A stretch of DNA of 64,000 nt, from contig NZ_JACBJQ010000002.1 in the NCBI RefSeq assembly GCF_013404075.1, forward strand, positions 1 through 64,000. The letters run 5' to 3'. Of the stretch, positions 38,190-45,847 are shown piece after piece. Position numbers and translations under genes: made by a program. Below the pieces are notes generated by a model. It worked only from the letters and a program-made list of their open reading frames with translations. It was not told the origin of the DNA and did not search any database. Each line of letters opens with the position of its first letter. The stretch's first letter is position 1. The DNA comes from Mycolicibacterium vinylchloridicum (GTDB lineage: Bacteria > Actinomycetota > Actinomycetes > Mycobacteriales > Mycobacteriaceae).

Positions 38190-39206
38190 CTAGGACGGTC
38201 GACGGAATCGTTCGAGGCAATCCCGCTCGCTGAACGTCGCCAAAAACGTCGTGGCGGCGGCGTAACCCGTTGCGTACAGGGCGTCGATCTCGCGCTGGTT
38301 GATCTGGAAATCCAGCACCCCGACATTCCTCGAGTCCACCCGGATGGTCCGGCAGCTCACCCACGGCAGGTTCAGGTAGGCCTGATCGCGGCCGACCAGG
38401 ATCGTGGTGATGACGTCCTCGAGCAGGCTGGGTCCGCCGAAATGCCGCAGCGGGGCCAGCGCGGGGATCACCTTGTCGTTGTTCGCGGGCAGGTCGGGTA
38501 ACAGCGTCACGCCGAACGTCGGCCAGCGCGGCTTCCTGCCGTCGGCGCGATCCAGCGACTCGATCGGGTAGTTCGACAGCAATCCTCCGTCGACGAGCGT
38601 CGACTCACGGCCGGTCGCGCTGGTCAGCGTGACCGGCCGGAAGAAGAACGGAATCGACATCGATGCGCGCACCGCGTCGGCCACCGGCTGCTCGTCGGGA
38701 TTCAGCCCGTAGAGCCTGCGGTAATCCCACGGCAGCCGGACCAATTGGCCGGTCGTCACATCGGCGGCGGTCACCACCAGCCGGTAGCGCTGCTCGGGGG
38801 GCAGTTCGTCGTCATCGAGCCGCAGATCCCCGAAGGTGCTGACCCCGAGATCGGCCAGCTGATCGGCGATGAAATCGTGGGCGTAGTCACCCTGGTAGAT
38901 GCCGGTGCCCTGCAGGATCGCCCACGAGGGCCCGAGCAGCGGGAGGCGTTCGACCGGGCCGGGGTCCAAGAACTTGCGGTAGTCGATGCTGAGGGCGAGA
39001 TCCCGAACCTCTGCCGGGGTCATCTGGTCGTTCTTGGCGGCCGCCGCGACGATCGAGCCGACGATCGAGCCTGCTGACGAACCGGCGACGCGGTAGGCCC
39101 GGTACCCGGCCTCCATCAGCTTGACCACGGCACCGGCCAAGCCGATGCCTTTCACTCCGCCGCCGGCAAGGACCAGGTCGACGGGCTTCGTCTTCGGCGT
39201 GGGCAT
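38190..39206 (-). CDS. Patatin-like phospholipase
   Basis: A 338-aa cytosolic-type patatin. The oxyanion loop GGGVKG, the nucleophile elbow GSSAG and the catalytic aspartate in VDGGLLSNYP make up the Ser-Asp dyad. It cleaves acyl esters of phospholipids or neutral lipids. It is the first gene of an operon with the WS/DGAT acyltransferase. The ATG at 39206 gives the usual short N-terminus before the LVLAGGGVKGIGLAG strand. Confidence 0.9.
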   Translation of the reverse strand: MPTPKTKPVDLVLAGGGVKGIGLAGAVVKLMEAGYRAYRVAGSSAGSIVGSIVAAAAKNDQMTPAEVRDLALSIDYRKFLDPGPVERLPLLGPSWAILQGTGIYQGDYAHDFIADQLADLGVSTFGDLRLDDDELPPEQRYRLVVTAADVTTGQLVRLPWDYRRLYGLNPDEQPVADAVRASMSIPFFFRPVTLTSATGRESTLVDGGLLSNYPIESLDRADGRKPRWPTFGVTLLPDLPANNDKVIPALAPLRHFGGPSLLEDVITTILVGRDQAYLNLPWVSCRTIRVDSRNVGVLDFQINQREIDALYATGYAAATTFLATFSERDCLERFRRPS

Positions 39207-39240
39207 CGCCCCATGCTAGGAGCCCCACCTGACGCAACCG

Positions 39241-39272
39241 TCGGGCGGAGAAGCCGAAGCTTCTCCGCCCGA
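39241..39272 (-). terminator. Terminator hairpin after HHHHQW paralogue B
   Basis: TCGGGCGGAGAAGC (39241-39254) pairs perfectly with GCTTCTCCGCCCGA (39259-39272) around a CGAA tetraloop. It lies 20 bases downstream of the small exported protein gene and before the patatin gene, so it insulates the latter. There is no long T-tract. Confidence 0.75.
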
Positions 39273-39292
39273 GGTTGGGGGGTCTGCGGGGT

Positions 39293-39532
39293 CTATCCGG
39301 CGCGGTGCCACTGGTGATGGTGGTGCGCGATCGAGCCCGGCACCGGGAAGTTGTTCTGACCGGGGAAGGTCTGATGCTGGGTGGGCTGATGGAAGTTGGG
39401 TCCGCCGCTGAACGGGCTGGTCTCGGCGAGGGCGTCGGCGGCCGAACCGAAGGCGAAGAGTGCGGAGCCCGCGGCGAGTGCGCTACCGGCGGCCAGTCGC
39501 TTCATCCAGGTCATGGTGGTCATGGTGGTCAT
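39293..39532 (-). CDS. Small exported His-rich protein with C-terminal HHHHQW motif (paralogue B)
   Basis: A 79-aa preprotein starting MTTMTTMTWMKRLAAGSALA. The signal peptide ends near ADALAE. The mature peptide carries GGPNFHQPTQHQTFPGQNN and ends PGSIAHHHHQWHRAG. It aligns along its length with the 80-aa product at 31778-32020: the basic W-x-KR motif before the signal helix, GPN-His-Pro, FP-x-Q-x-N, PG-SI and HHHHQW are all shared. A gene duplication with conserved ends is clear. Role unknown, possibly binding of Cu, Zn, Ni or haem outside the cell. Confidence 0.75.
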   Translation of the reverse strand: MTTMTTMTWMKRLAAGSALAAGSALFAFGSAADALAETSPFSGGPNFHQPTQHQTFPGQNNFPVPGSIAHHHHQWHRAG

Positions 39533-39653
39533 TTCCTCTTTGTCGTCTGTGACTTGTCTGTTCGGGCCTTCACGCTTCGCCAGTGGTTAAACGATCTCGC
39601 ATCTGCGGGTCGATGTATGTCCGGCAGCCGGTGGATGACCGGGTGGAAATCGA

Positions 39654-39673
39654 TGTCCCCCGATCGGTGGACA
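39654..39673. promoter_or_regulatory. Shared palindrome TGTCCnCCGATCGGnGGACA, copy 2
   Basis: This copy agrees with the one at 32134-32153 at all 18 fixed positions; only the two n bases differ (c and t here). It lies almost exactly midway between the divergent starts of paralogue B (39532, minus) and the small secreted protein (39798, plus), at 121 and 124 bases. The matching position next to both paralogues argues for a common regulator. Confidence 0.7.
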
Positions 39674-39797
39674 CAGCTCAATTCCTGCCAACCGGCGATC
39701 ATCTGCTGCCAGCGGAATTACCCGGCCCCCTGACGGCGTTGGGACATGTCAGCGGCACGGAAATCCATTCCGGCCGTTGAGGAAGAGGGAATTGGAC

Positions 39798-39965
39798 ATG
39801 AAGACGTACGCCATCACCACCGCTATCGCAGGCGCTATGACCGCCGCGGTTCTCGGCCTTGCCGCACCCGCGCAGGCCGACCTCGGTCACAACGACTGGG
39901 TGAACAACATTCACCCGACGGCGACAGCGCCGCAGGTAGACACCACCGTGCATGGAAGCCGCTGA
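39798..39965 (+). CDS. 55-aa small secreted protein
   Basis: A short preprotein starting MKTYAITTAIAGAMTAAVLG at ATG 39798; an in-frame ATG at 39777 precedes a charged, non-signal-like extension. The signal peptide ends LAAPAQAD, leaving a mature peptide of about 28 residues (LGHNDWVNNIHPTATAPQV, then DTTVHGSR). There is no cysteine and there are three histidines. It is divergent from paralogue B across the shared palindrome, so both exported peptides may be made under the same signal. A strong hairpin follows 19 bases after the stop. Confidence 0.7.
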   Translation: MKTYAITTAIAGAMTAAVLGLAAPAQADLGHNDWVNNIHPTATAPQVDTTVHGSR

Positions 39966-39984
39966 TCCCCAACGGACTCCATCG

Positions 39985-40011
39985 GAGGGGCACCCGATTC
40001 GGGTGCCCCTC
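39985..40011. terminator. Bidirectional terminator between the small secreted protein and hrpA
   Basis: The stem 39985-39997 (GAGGGGCACCCGA) pairs with 39999-40011 around a single central base, so the real loop opens to three or more bases. CTT and TTTC follow on the plus side. It stands between convergent genes and can end both transcripts. Confidence 0.8.
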
Positions 40012-40024
40012 TTGCATTTCGCGT

Positions 40025-43000
40025 TCAGGACAGAACGGTGTCGATTGCGCGGTAGATGCGCTGTTCGCTGACCGGCCTGGGAGTACCCAGTTGCTGAGCC
40101 CACAGGCTGACCCGGAATTCTTCGATCTGCCATGCGATATCGCGCACATCGGCTGCGGCGGCGCGGGTGGTCGACAGCGCGTGCAGCAGCTCGGCATAGG
40201 CATCCTCGACGGCGCGCACCCGCTGCATCCGTTCGCGGTCAGCCTGCGGGGCCTGCGCCAGCCGGTCGAGCCGACGGCTGATCGCGGTCAGGTACCGGGT
40301 CAGGTCCGCCAGACGCGTGGCACCGGTCACAGTGACGAACTGGCTGGGGACGAGATTTCGCAGCTGCTCGCGGATATCGGCGACCGCGTCGGCCTGCGCT
40401 GCCGACGGCCTGCCCGGCAGGGCCAACTCCACCTCCTGCAGGGCTTCCAGAACCTTCTGCACGCGGCCTACGATGTCGCGCGTGGTCGACGGCAGCGCCG
40501 CAGCCACCCGGTCCCGCAGCGCCGCGAATTCCGTTTTGGTCCACACCGGTTGCGCCGTCAGGAAGTCCACCGCCGCATCGGCGCAGTCGTCCAACAGCGC
40601 GGCCAGCGACCCGTCCGGGTTTGCCCCCAAGACCAAGCGCGTACGCGGATCCAGCGCCTTCTCCAGCGATTTCACCGGGGACGGCACCGCCAGCCTCAGC
40701 AGGCGTCTGATCCCGGCCTTCATCGTCGCATCACGTTCGGCGGTGGTGGCGAACACGCGCACATCCACTCCCGGTCCGGTGTCCACGAAAGCCGGGTAAC
40801 CCCGGACGAGATGGCCGCTCACGGTGCGTTCTACGCTGTTCGGCAGCCGGTCCAGATCGTCGGGCCAGGCGCGAAGACCGCTGCGTTCCACGTCGCCGGC
40901 AACCGCGTCGGCCACCGCCTGCCGCGCCGAGCCGGCCAGTTGGCGCTGCAGCACTTCGAGGTCTTTGCCGCGAGCCACCTCGGTGCCGTCCGCCGCTTCG
41001 ACGGCGAAAGTCACCCGCAGGTGGGCAGGCAGCTTGTCCAACGCGAACGCAGTGATCGGCACCAAAATACCGGTACGCCTGTGTAATTCGCGCTGCAGTG
41101 CTTCCAGGAGTGGCTCACGGCCCGCGGGGATATCAGCGAGCACCGCCCGGGCGGTATCAGGAGCGGGAACGAAGTTGCGCCGCAGGTCCTTCGGCAGCGA
41201 CCGGATCAACGCGGTCACCAACTCCTCGCGCAATGCCGGTACCTGCCAGCCGAACTCGTCACCGCCGAGGCGGGCCAGCACCCCCACGGGAATGTGCACG
41301 GTCACCCCGTCGTCGGACGCACCGGGCTCGAATCGGTAGGTCAGCGGCAAGGACAGGTCCCCGGCCTGCCAGCTGTCCGGCCGCTCGGCACCCTCGTCGT
41401 CGACACGAAGCAGATCCTCGCGCGTGAACGTCAGCAACTCCGGCGTGCGGTGCCGCTGTTTCTTCCACCACCCGTCGAAGTGGCGCGCCGAAACCACCTG
41501 CGCCGGAATCCTGTTGTCGTACCACGCATAGATCTCATCGTCACCGACGAGCAGGTCGCGGCGGCGGGCCCGCTCCTCCAATTCCGCCAACTCGTCGCGC
41601 AGCCGCGCATTGTCGGCGAAGAAGTGGTGGCGCGTCTGCCACTCCCCCTGCACCAGCGCATGACGGATGAACAACTCCCGAGACACCACCGGGTCGACGG
41701 TGGCATACCCGACCCGCCGCCGCGGCACCAATGGCAGCCCGTAGAGCGTCACCCGCTCGAAAGCCATGACCGCGCCGCGCTTGGCATCCCAGTGCGGCTC
41801 ACTGTAGCTGCGCGCCACCAGATGCCCGGCCACCCGCTCGACCATCTCGGGCTCCACGCGGGCCGCGATGCGCCCGTACAGCCTGCTGGTCTCCACCAGG
41901 TCGGCGACCACGATCCAGCGCGGCGGCCGTTTGGTCAGTACCGACCCCGGCGCGAGCACGAACTTGGAGTTGCGCGCACCGGTGTAGTCTCGCGAATCCC
42001 CTTCCCGCAGACCGACATGCGACAGCAGCCCGGCGACCAGAGCAGCGTGTACCCGGGCCGGATCGGCAGGTTCGGGGTCGTCGGATTCCCGGATTCCGAT
42101 ATCGCGGGCGATGCTGCGCAGCTGGCCCGTCAGGTCCTGCCATTCCCGGATGCGCAGGTAGTGCAGGAACTCCTCGCGGCACATACGCCGGAAAGCGCTG
42201 CCGGATCGGGCTTTCCGCTCCTCCCGGAGGTACTGCCATAGATTGAGGAACGACACGAAGTCCGAGTGCTCATCGGCGAACCTGGCGTGCTTCTGCCGGG
42301 CAGCTTCCTCCCGATCGACGGGGCGCTCGCGGGGGTCGGGAATCGACAACGCCGCAGCCAGGACCAGCACCTCGCGCACGCAACCCTCGGTGTCGGCCTG
42401 CACGATCATCCGGGCCAACCGTGGATCGACCGGCAACTGCGCCAGCCGGCGGCCGATGTCGGTGATCACGCCCGCGGAGTCGAAGGCACCCAATTCCTGC
42501 AGCAGCTGTATGCCGTCGCGGATGCTGCGCTGTTCGGGCGGATCGAGAAACGGGAAGCTTTCGATGTCACCGAGTTGCAGCGCCGCCATCTGCAGGATCA
42601 CCGCAGCCAGGTTGGTGCGCAGGATTTCGGGGTCGGTGTAGCGCGGCCGCGCCGCGAAGTCCTCCTCGGAGTACAGCCGGATGCACACCCCGGGGGCGGT
42701 GCGTCCAGACCGGCCGGCCCGCTGTGCCGCCGAGGCCTGCGAGATGGGTTCGATCGGCAGTCGCTGCACCTTGGTCCGCCGGCTGTAGCGCGAGATCCTC
42801 GCGGTGCCGGGATCGACGACATACCGGATCCCCGGTACGGTCAGCGACGTCTCGGCAACGTTGGTGGCCAACACGATTCGCCGCGCGGTGCGCGAGGGCT
42901 GGAAGACTCGCTGCTGCTCGGCTGTCGGCAGCCGCGCATACAGCGGAAGCACTTCGGTGTTCTTCAGATCGCGCAGGGCTTCGGCCGTGTCCCTGATCTC

Positions 43001-43945
43001 GCGCTCTCCGGACAGGAACACCAGCACGTCGCCGGGCGGTTCGGCCTCCAGTTCGCGGACAGCATCGACGATCGCCTCGGTCTGATCGCGGATCTCGGTG
43101 CGGACGATCTCGTGGTCAGGGTCGTCGGGATCCTCCGCATCTTCTTCCACCACAGGTACTTCCAGCGGCCGGTACCGGATCTCCACCGGATACGTGCGCC
43201 CGGACACCTCGACGATGGGCGCGCCGCCGAAGTGTGCGGCGAACCGCTGCGGCTCGATCGTCGCAGAGGTGACGATCACCTTGAGGTCAGGCCGGCGAGG
43301 CAACAATTCGCGCAGACAACCGAGCAGGAAGTCGATGTTGAGGCTGCGCTCATGCGCCTCGTCGAGGATCAGCGTGTCGTAGCGCAGCAGCCGCCGGTCG
43401 CGCTGGATCTCGGCGAGCAGGATGCCGTCGGTCATCAGTTTGACCAGCGTGCGGTCGCTGGCCTGATCGGTGAAGCGCACCGTGTAGCCGATCGTGTCAC
43501 CCAGCGGGCTGCCCAGTTCGTCGGCGATGCGCTGGGCCACCGTGCGTGCCGCCAGCCGGCGCGGCTGGGTGTGGCCGATGGTCCCCCGGATTCCGCGACC
43601 GAGTTCCAGACAGATCTTGGGCAACTGCGTGGTTTTGCCCGAGCCGGTCTCGCCGGCGATGACCACAACCTGGTTCTCGCTGATGGCCGCGGCGATCTCG
43701 GTTCGGCGATCGCTGACCGGGAGGTCGGGGTAGCTGATCGCCGGAACGGCCGCGGTGCGGGTGGCGATCAGCGCCTCGGCGGTGCCGAACTCCTCGGCGA
43801 GCTTGCCCAACGTGCCTGCCGCGACATCCCCGCGCAGCGACTTCAGCCGTCGCCCCAACCGGCTGGCATCGCGGATCGTCAGTGCGTCGAGGCGGGCGCG
43901 CAGCGCGCGCACCTGGGCGACGGACGGCTCGGACACTCGGGCCAC
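40025..43945 (-). CDS. hrpA: ATP-dependent RNA helicase HrpA (DEAH box)
   Basis: A 1306-aa DEAH-box helicase starting with GTG 43945. The motor motifs are I (GETGSGKTTQLPKIC), Ia (TQPRRLAARTVAQRIA), II (LILDEAHERS), III (VTSATIEP) and VI (QRAGRSGRTAPG). Helicase-associated winged-helix and OB regions follow. The long C-terminal extension (DUF3418-like, beyond about residue 750) is typical of bacterial HrpA and sets it apart from HrpB. It remodels RNA or ribonucleoprotein; in E. coli HrpA helps rescue stalled ribosomes. Monocistronic between a terminator and a divergent gene. Confidence 0.95.
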   Translation of the reverse strand: MARVSEPSVAQVRALRARLDALTIRDASRLGRRLKSLRGDVAAGTLGKLAEEFGTAEALIATRTAAVPAISYPDLPVSDRRTEIAAAISENQVVVIAGETGSGKTTQLPKICLELGRGIRGTIGHTQPRRLAARTVAQRIADELGSPLGDTIGYTVRFTDQASDRTLVKLMTDGILLAEIQRDRRLLRYDTLILDEAHERSLNIDFLLGCLRELLPRRPDLKVIVTSATIEPQRFAAHFGGAPIVEVSGRTYPVEIRYRPLEVPVVEEDAEDPDDPDHEIVRTEIRDQTEAIVDAVRELEAEPPGDVLVFLSGEREIRDTAEALRDLKNTEVLPLYARLPTAEQQRVFQPSRTARRIVLATNVAETSLTVPGIRYVVDPGTARISRYSRRTKVQRLPIEPISQASAAQRAGRSGRTAPGVCIRLYSEEDFAARPRYTDPEILRTNLAAVILQMAALQLGDIESFPFLDPPEQRSIRDGIQLLQELGAFDSAGVITDIGRRLAQLPVDPRLARMIVQADTEGCVREVLVLAAALSIPDPRERPVDREEAARQKHARFADEHSDFVSFLNLWQYLREERKARSGSAFRRMCREEFLHYLRIREWQDLTGQLRSIARDIGIRESDDPEPADPARVHAALVAGLLSHVGLREGDSRDYTGARNSKFVLAPGSVLTKRPPRWIVVADLVETSRLYGRIAARVEPEMVERVAGHLVARSYSEPHWDAKRGAVMAFERVTLYGLPLVPRRRVGYATVDPVVSRELFIRHALVQGEWQTRHHFFADNARLRDELAELEERARRRDLLVGDDEIYAWYDNRIPAQVVSARHFDGWWKKQRHRTPELLTFTREDLLRVDDEGAERPDSWQAGDLSLPLTYRFEPGASDDGVTVHIPVGVLARLGGDEFGWQVPALREELVTALIRSLPKDLRRNFVPAPDTARAVLADIPAGREPLLEALQRELHRRTGILVPITAFALDKLPAHLRVTFAVEAADGTEVARGKDLEVLQRQLAGSARQAVADAVAGDVERSGLRAWPDDLDRLPNSVERTVSGHLVRGYPAFVDTGPGVDVRVFATTAERDATMKAGIRRLLRLAVPSPVKSLEKALDPRTRLVLGANPDGSLAALLDDCADAAVDFLTAQPVWTKTEFAALRDRVAAALPSTTRDIVGRVQKVLEALQEVELALPGRPSAAQADAVADIREQLRNLVPSQFVTVTGATRLADLTRYLTAISRRLDRLAQAPQADRERMQRVRAVEDAYAELLHALSTTRAAAADVRDIAWQIEEFRVSLWAQQLGTPRPVSEQRIYRAIDTVLS

Positions 43946-43997
43946 AATAGGCCGCTGATCCGCTCAGCGGCCACACGCGTGCGTAGGCTCGACGGTG

Positions 43998-44141
43998 ATG
44001 ACCATTTGGATCGTCGTCGGCCTGCTGCTGGTGGGCCTCGGTACCGTGGCCAGCCAGCTGTTTCGGCTCAAGGACTGGCTCAACAAGCCTGCCCCACCCA
44101 ACGAGCCCCCCACCGAGCATCCCGACGAACCCGACACGTGA
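43998..44141 (+). CDS. 47-aa single-helix membrane micro-protein
   Basis: A short frame from ATG 43998 (GTG 43995 also in frame) to TGA 44139-44141. An N-terminal hydrophobic helix (MTIWIVVGLLLVGLGTVASQ) is followed by LFRLKDWLNKP and a Pro/Glu/Asp tail. The TGA overlaps the GTG of the next gene (GTGA). The pattern is that of a signal-anchor micro-protein. It is probably co-translated with the kinase-like gene downstream. Function unknown. Confidence 0.65.
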   Translation: MTIWIVVGLLLVGLGTVASQLFRLKDWLNKPAPPNEPPTEHPDEPDT

Positions 44142-45097
44142 CCGACCTCCCCGCCGGGGTGCGGGCGATGGCCGGACGCGGACCGCAATGGGCGGCATGG
44201 ATCGATTCGCTGCCCCGCATGACCCGTGACCTCTTCGCGCAGTGGCGGCTTCGACCCGACGGCCCGGCCACGCACGGTCACTGCTCGCTGGTGCTGCCGG
44301 TCCGCTCCTCGGACGGCACGCCCGCCGTGCTCAAGCTCAGCTTCCCCGACGACGAATCCGAGCACGAGCATCTGGCGTTGCGGCGCTGGGGTGGCGACGG
44401 CGCCGTCCGCCTGCTCAGCGCCGACCCGCACCACCGCGCGCTGCTGCTCGAACGGCTCGGTGACGCCGACCTGACCGGAGTCCCCGACCTCGAGGCATGC
44501 CGGATCGTCGCCGACTTGTACCGGCAGATCCACATCCCCGCCCTCCCGCAACTTCGACCGCTGACGTTCTACGTCGACCGCTGGATCACCGAACTGGCCG
44601 AGCTCCCGCGCAACGCCCCGATCCCGCACCGGCTCGTGGAACAGGCGCTGAGCCAGTACGCCGAGCTGAGAGCAGACCGAGACGCCACCGCGCGGGTCAT
44701 CCACTGCGACCTGCATTACCAGAACGTGCTCACCGGCGAACGCCAGCCGTGGCTCGTCATCGACCCCAAACCGGTCAACGGCGACCCGCACTACGAGATC
44801 GCCCCGATGTTGTGGAACCGCATCGACGAGTTGGCCGGCGATCTCCGCGAGGGCGTCCGCCGACGGTTCTACACGCTGGTCGATGCCGCCGAGTTCGACG
44901 AGGACCGAGCGCGGGCCTGGGTGGTGGTGCGGATGGTGATCAATGCGATGTGGGCCATCGAGGACTCGGCGGGCTGGGGGTACCGCCCGGCCGAAGGCGA
45001 GGGGGAGAGCGAAGCGACTCGGGGATTCAGCACCGAAAGAGCAGAGCCCGGCTGGCTCACGACCTGCATCGCGGTCGCCAAAGCCGTTCAGGACTAA
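44138..45097 (+). CDS. APH(6)/hydroxyurea-resistance-type antibiotic kinase homologue
   Basis: A 319-aa kinase-like protein starting GTG 44138. The catalytic loop is VIHCDLHYQNVLTGE and the metal-binding aspartate lies in LVIDPKPVNGDPHYE. These are the signatures of the aminoglycoside/hydroxyurea antibiotic resistance kinase family that contains streptomycin 6-phosphotransferase. A chromosomal copy need not confer resistance; the natural substrate could be a small alcohol or sugar. It is translationally coupled to the preceding membrane micro-protein. I chose this start because it fits the four-base overlap. Confidence 0.85.
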   Translation: MTDLPAGVRAMAGRGPQWAAWIDSLPRMTRDLFAQWRLRPDGPATHGHCSLVLPVRSSDGTPAVLKLSFPDDESEHEHLALRRWGGDGAVRLLSADPHHRALLLERLGDADLTGVPDLEACRIVADLYRQIHIPALPQLRPLTFYVDRWITELAELPRNAPIPHRLVEQALSQYAELRADRDATARVIHCDLHYQNVLTGERQPWLVIDPKPVNGDPHYEIAPMLWNRIDELAGDLREGVRRRFYTLVDAAEFDEDRARAWVVVRMVINAMWAIEDSAGWGYRPAEGEGESEATRGFSTERAEPGWLTTCIAVAKAVQD

Positions 45098-45100
45098 CGA

Positions 45101-45847
45101 CTATCGAGGAGGATCGCCTCGCCACATGAAACTGTTGACGTACTTGCCCATGTCCTTGGCGATATCGAGATTCGCCGGCGACGGCGGCCCCGGTCCGTCC
45201 TCGGGACCGAATTGGTGGAACGGCCCGACCGCGCCGGCCACGAGCGCGAGGTCGTTCTTCACCGCGACGACGATGATGACCCGCAAATGCTGCGAATCGG
45301 TCGCCGTCCCCTTCGGCCAGTCATCGGCGACCTCGCCGTAGCCGGGCTGGTACCCCAGAATCGCGTTGGGAAGTTCGTAGGACTTCACCGCATCGGGAAA
45401 CATCTGCGCGAGCAGGTCGTCGGCCACCCGGCGGGCATCGCGGCCCTGCGCCGGCTGGCTGAACAACCGCAACGTCCCGCCGTCACCGATGTTCAAGTCT
45501 GCCCGCACTCCGTTGGGTTCCATGGTGACCTCGTAGGCGGTGCCCGGGGCCGGATAGGACACCGAGAACGATCCGTCGGATGCGAAGAAGCGGGGATTGG
45601 TCGACACCGGAAGCCCCGTCGGGGGGCGCCCGCAGTCCGGCGGGCAGTGGTATTTCGTTGGCGCCGCACTGATTCGGGTCGCCACAATGCTCAAGGCCAT
45701 CATCGCGACCACCAACACGATGACGAAAAGCCCGATCGTCACAAAGTATCCGGGGCCGCGCTGCTCGCTGGCACGGTAACTTCCGGCCGGTAGCGCGTAG
45801 CCTGCGAACGAGCCGTCGTCTTCGCGCAGTTCTGCCGAATCTGTCAT
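45101..45847 (-). CDS. Single-pass membrane protein with extracytoplasmic domain, sedolisin partner
   Basis: A 248-aa protein starting MTDSAELREDDGSFAGYALP. A transmembrane helix lies at about residues 36-60 (GYFVTIGLFVIVLVVAMMAL). An outer domain of about 185 residues begins with a CPPDC pair and contains SFSVSYPAPGTAYEVTMEPN and ILGYQPGYGEVADDW. No family is recognised with certainty. Its start overlaps the stop of the S53 peptidase gene (ATGA), so the peptidase and this protein are produced together; it could be a substrate, inhibitor or anchor. Confidence 0.75.
   Translation of the reverse strand: MTDSAELREDDGSFAGYALPAGSYRASEQRGPGYFVTIGLFVIVLVVAMMALSIVATRISAAPTKYHCPPDCGRPPTGLPVSTNPRFFASDGSFSVSYPAPGTAYEVTMEPNGVRADLNIGDGGTLRLFSQPAQGRDARRVADDLLAQMFPDAVKSYELPNAILGYQPGYGEVADDWPKGTATDSQHLRVIIVVAVKNDLALVAGAVGPFHQFGPEDGPGPPSPANLDIAKDMGKYVNSFMWRGDPPR

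Noticed and set aside
31778-39532. His-tag artefact or cloning contamination as the source of HHHHQW
   Set aside because: The motif occurs in two divergent paralogues with their own signal peptides, terminators and promoters in genomic context, and there is no vector-like sequence.
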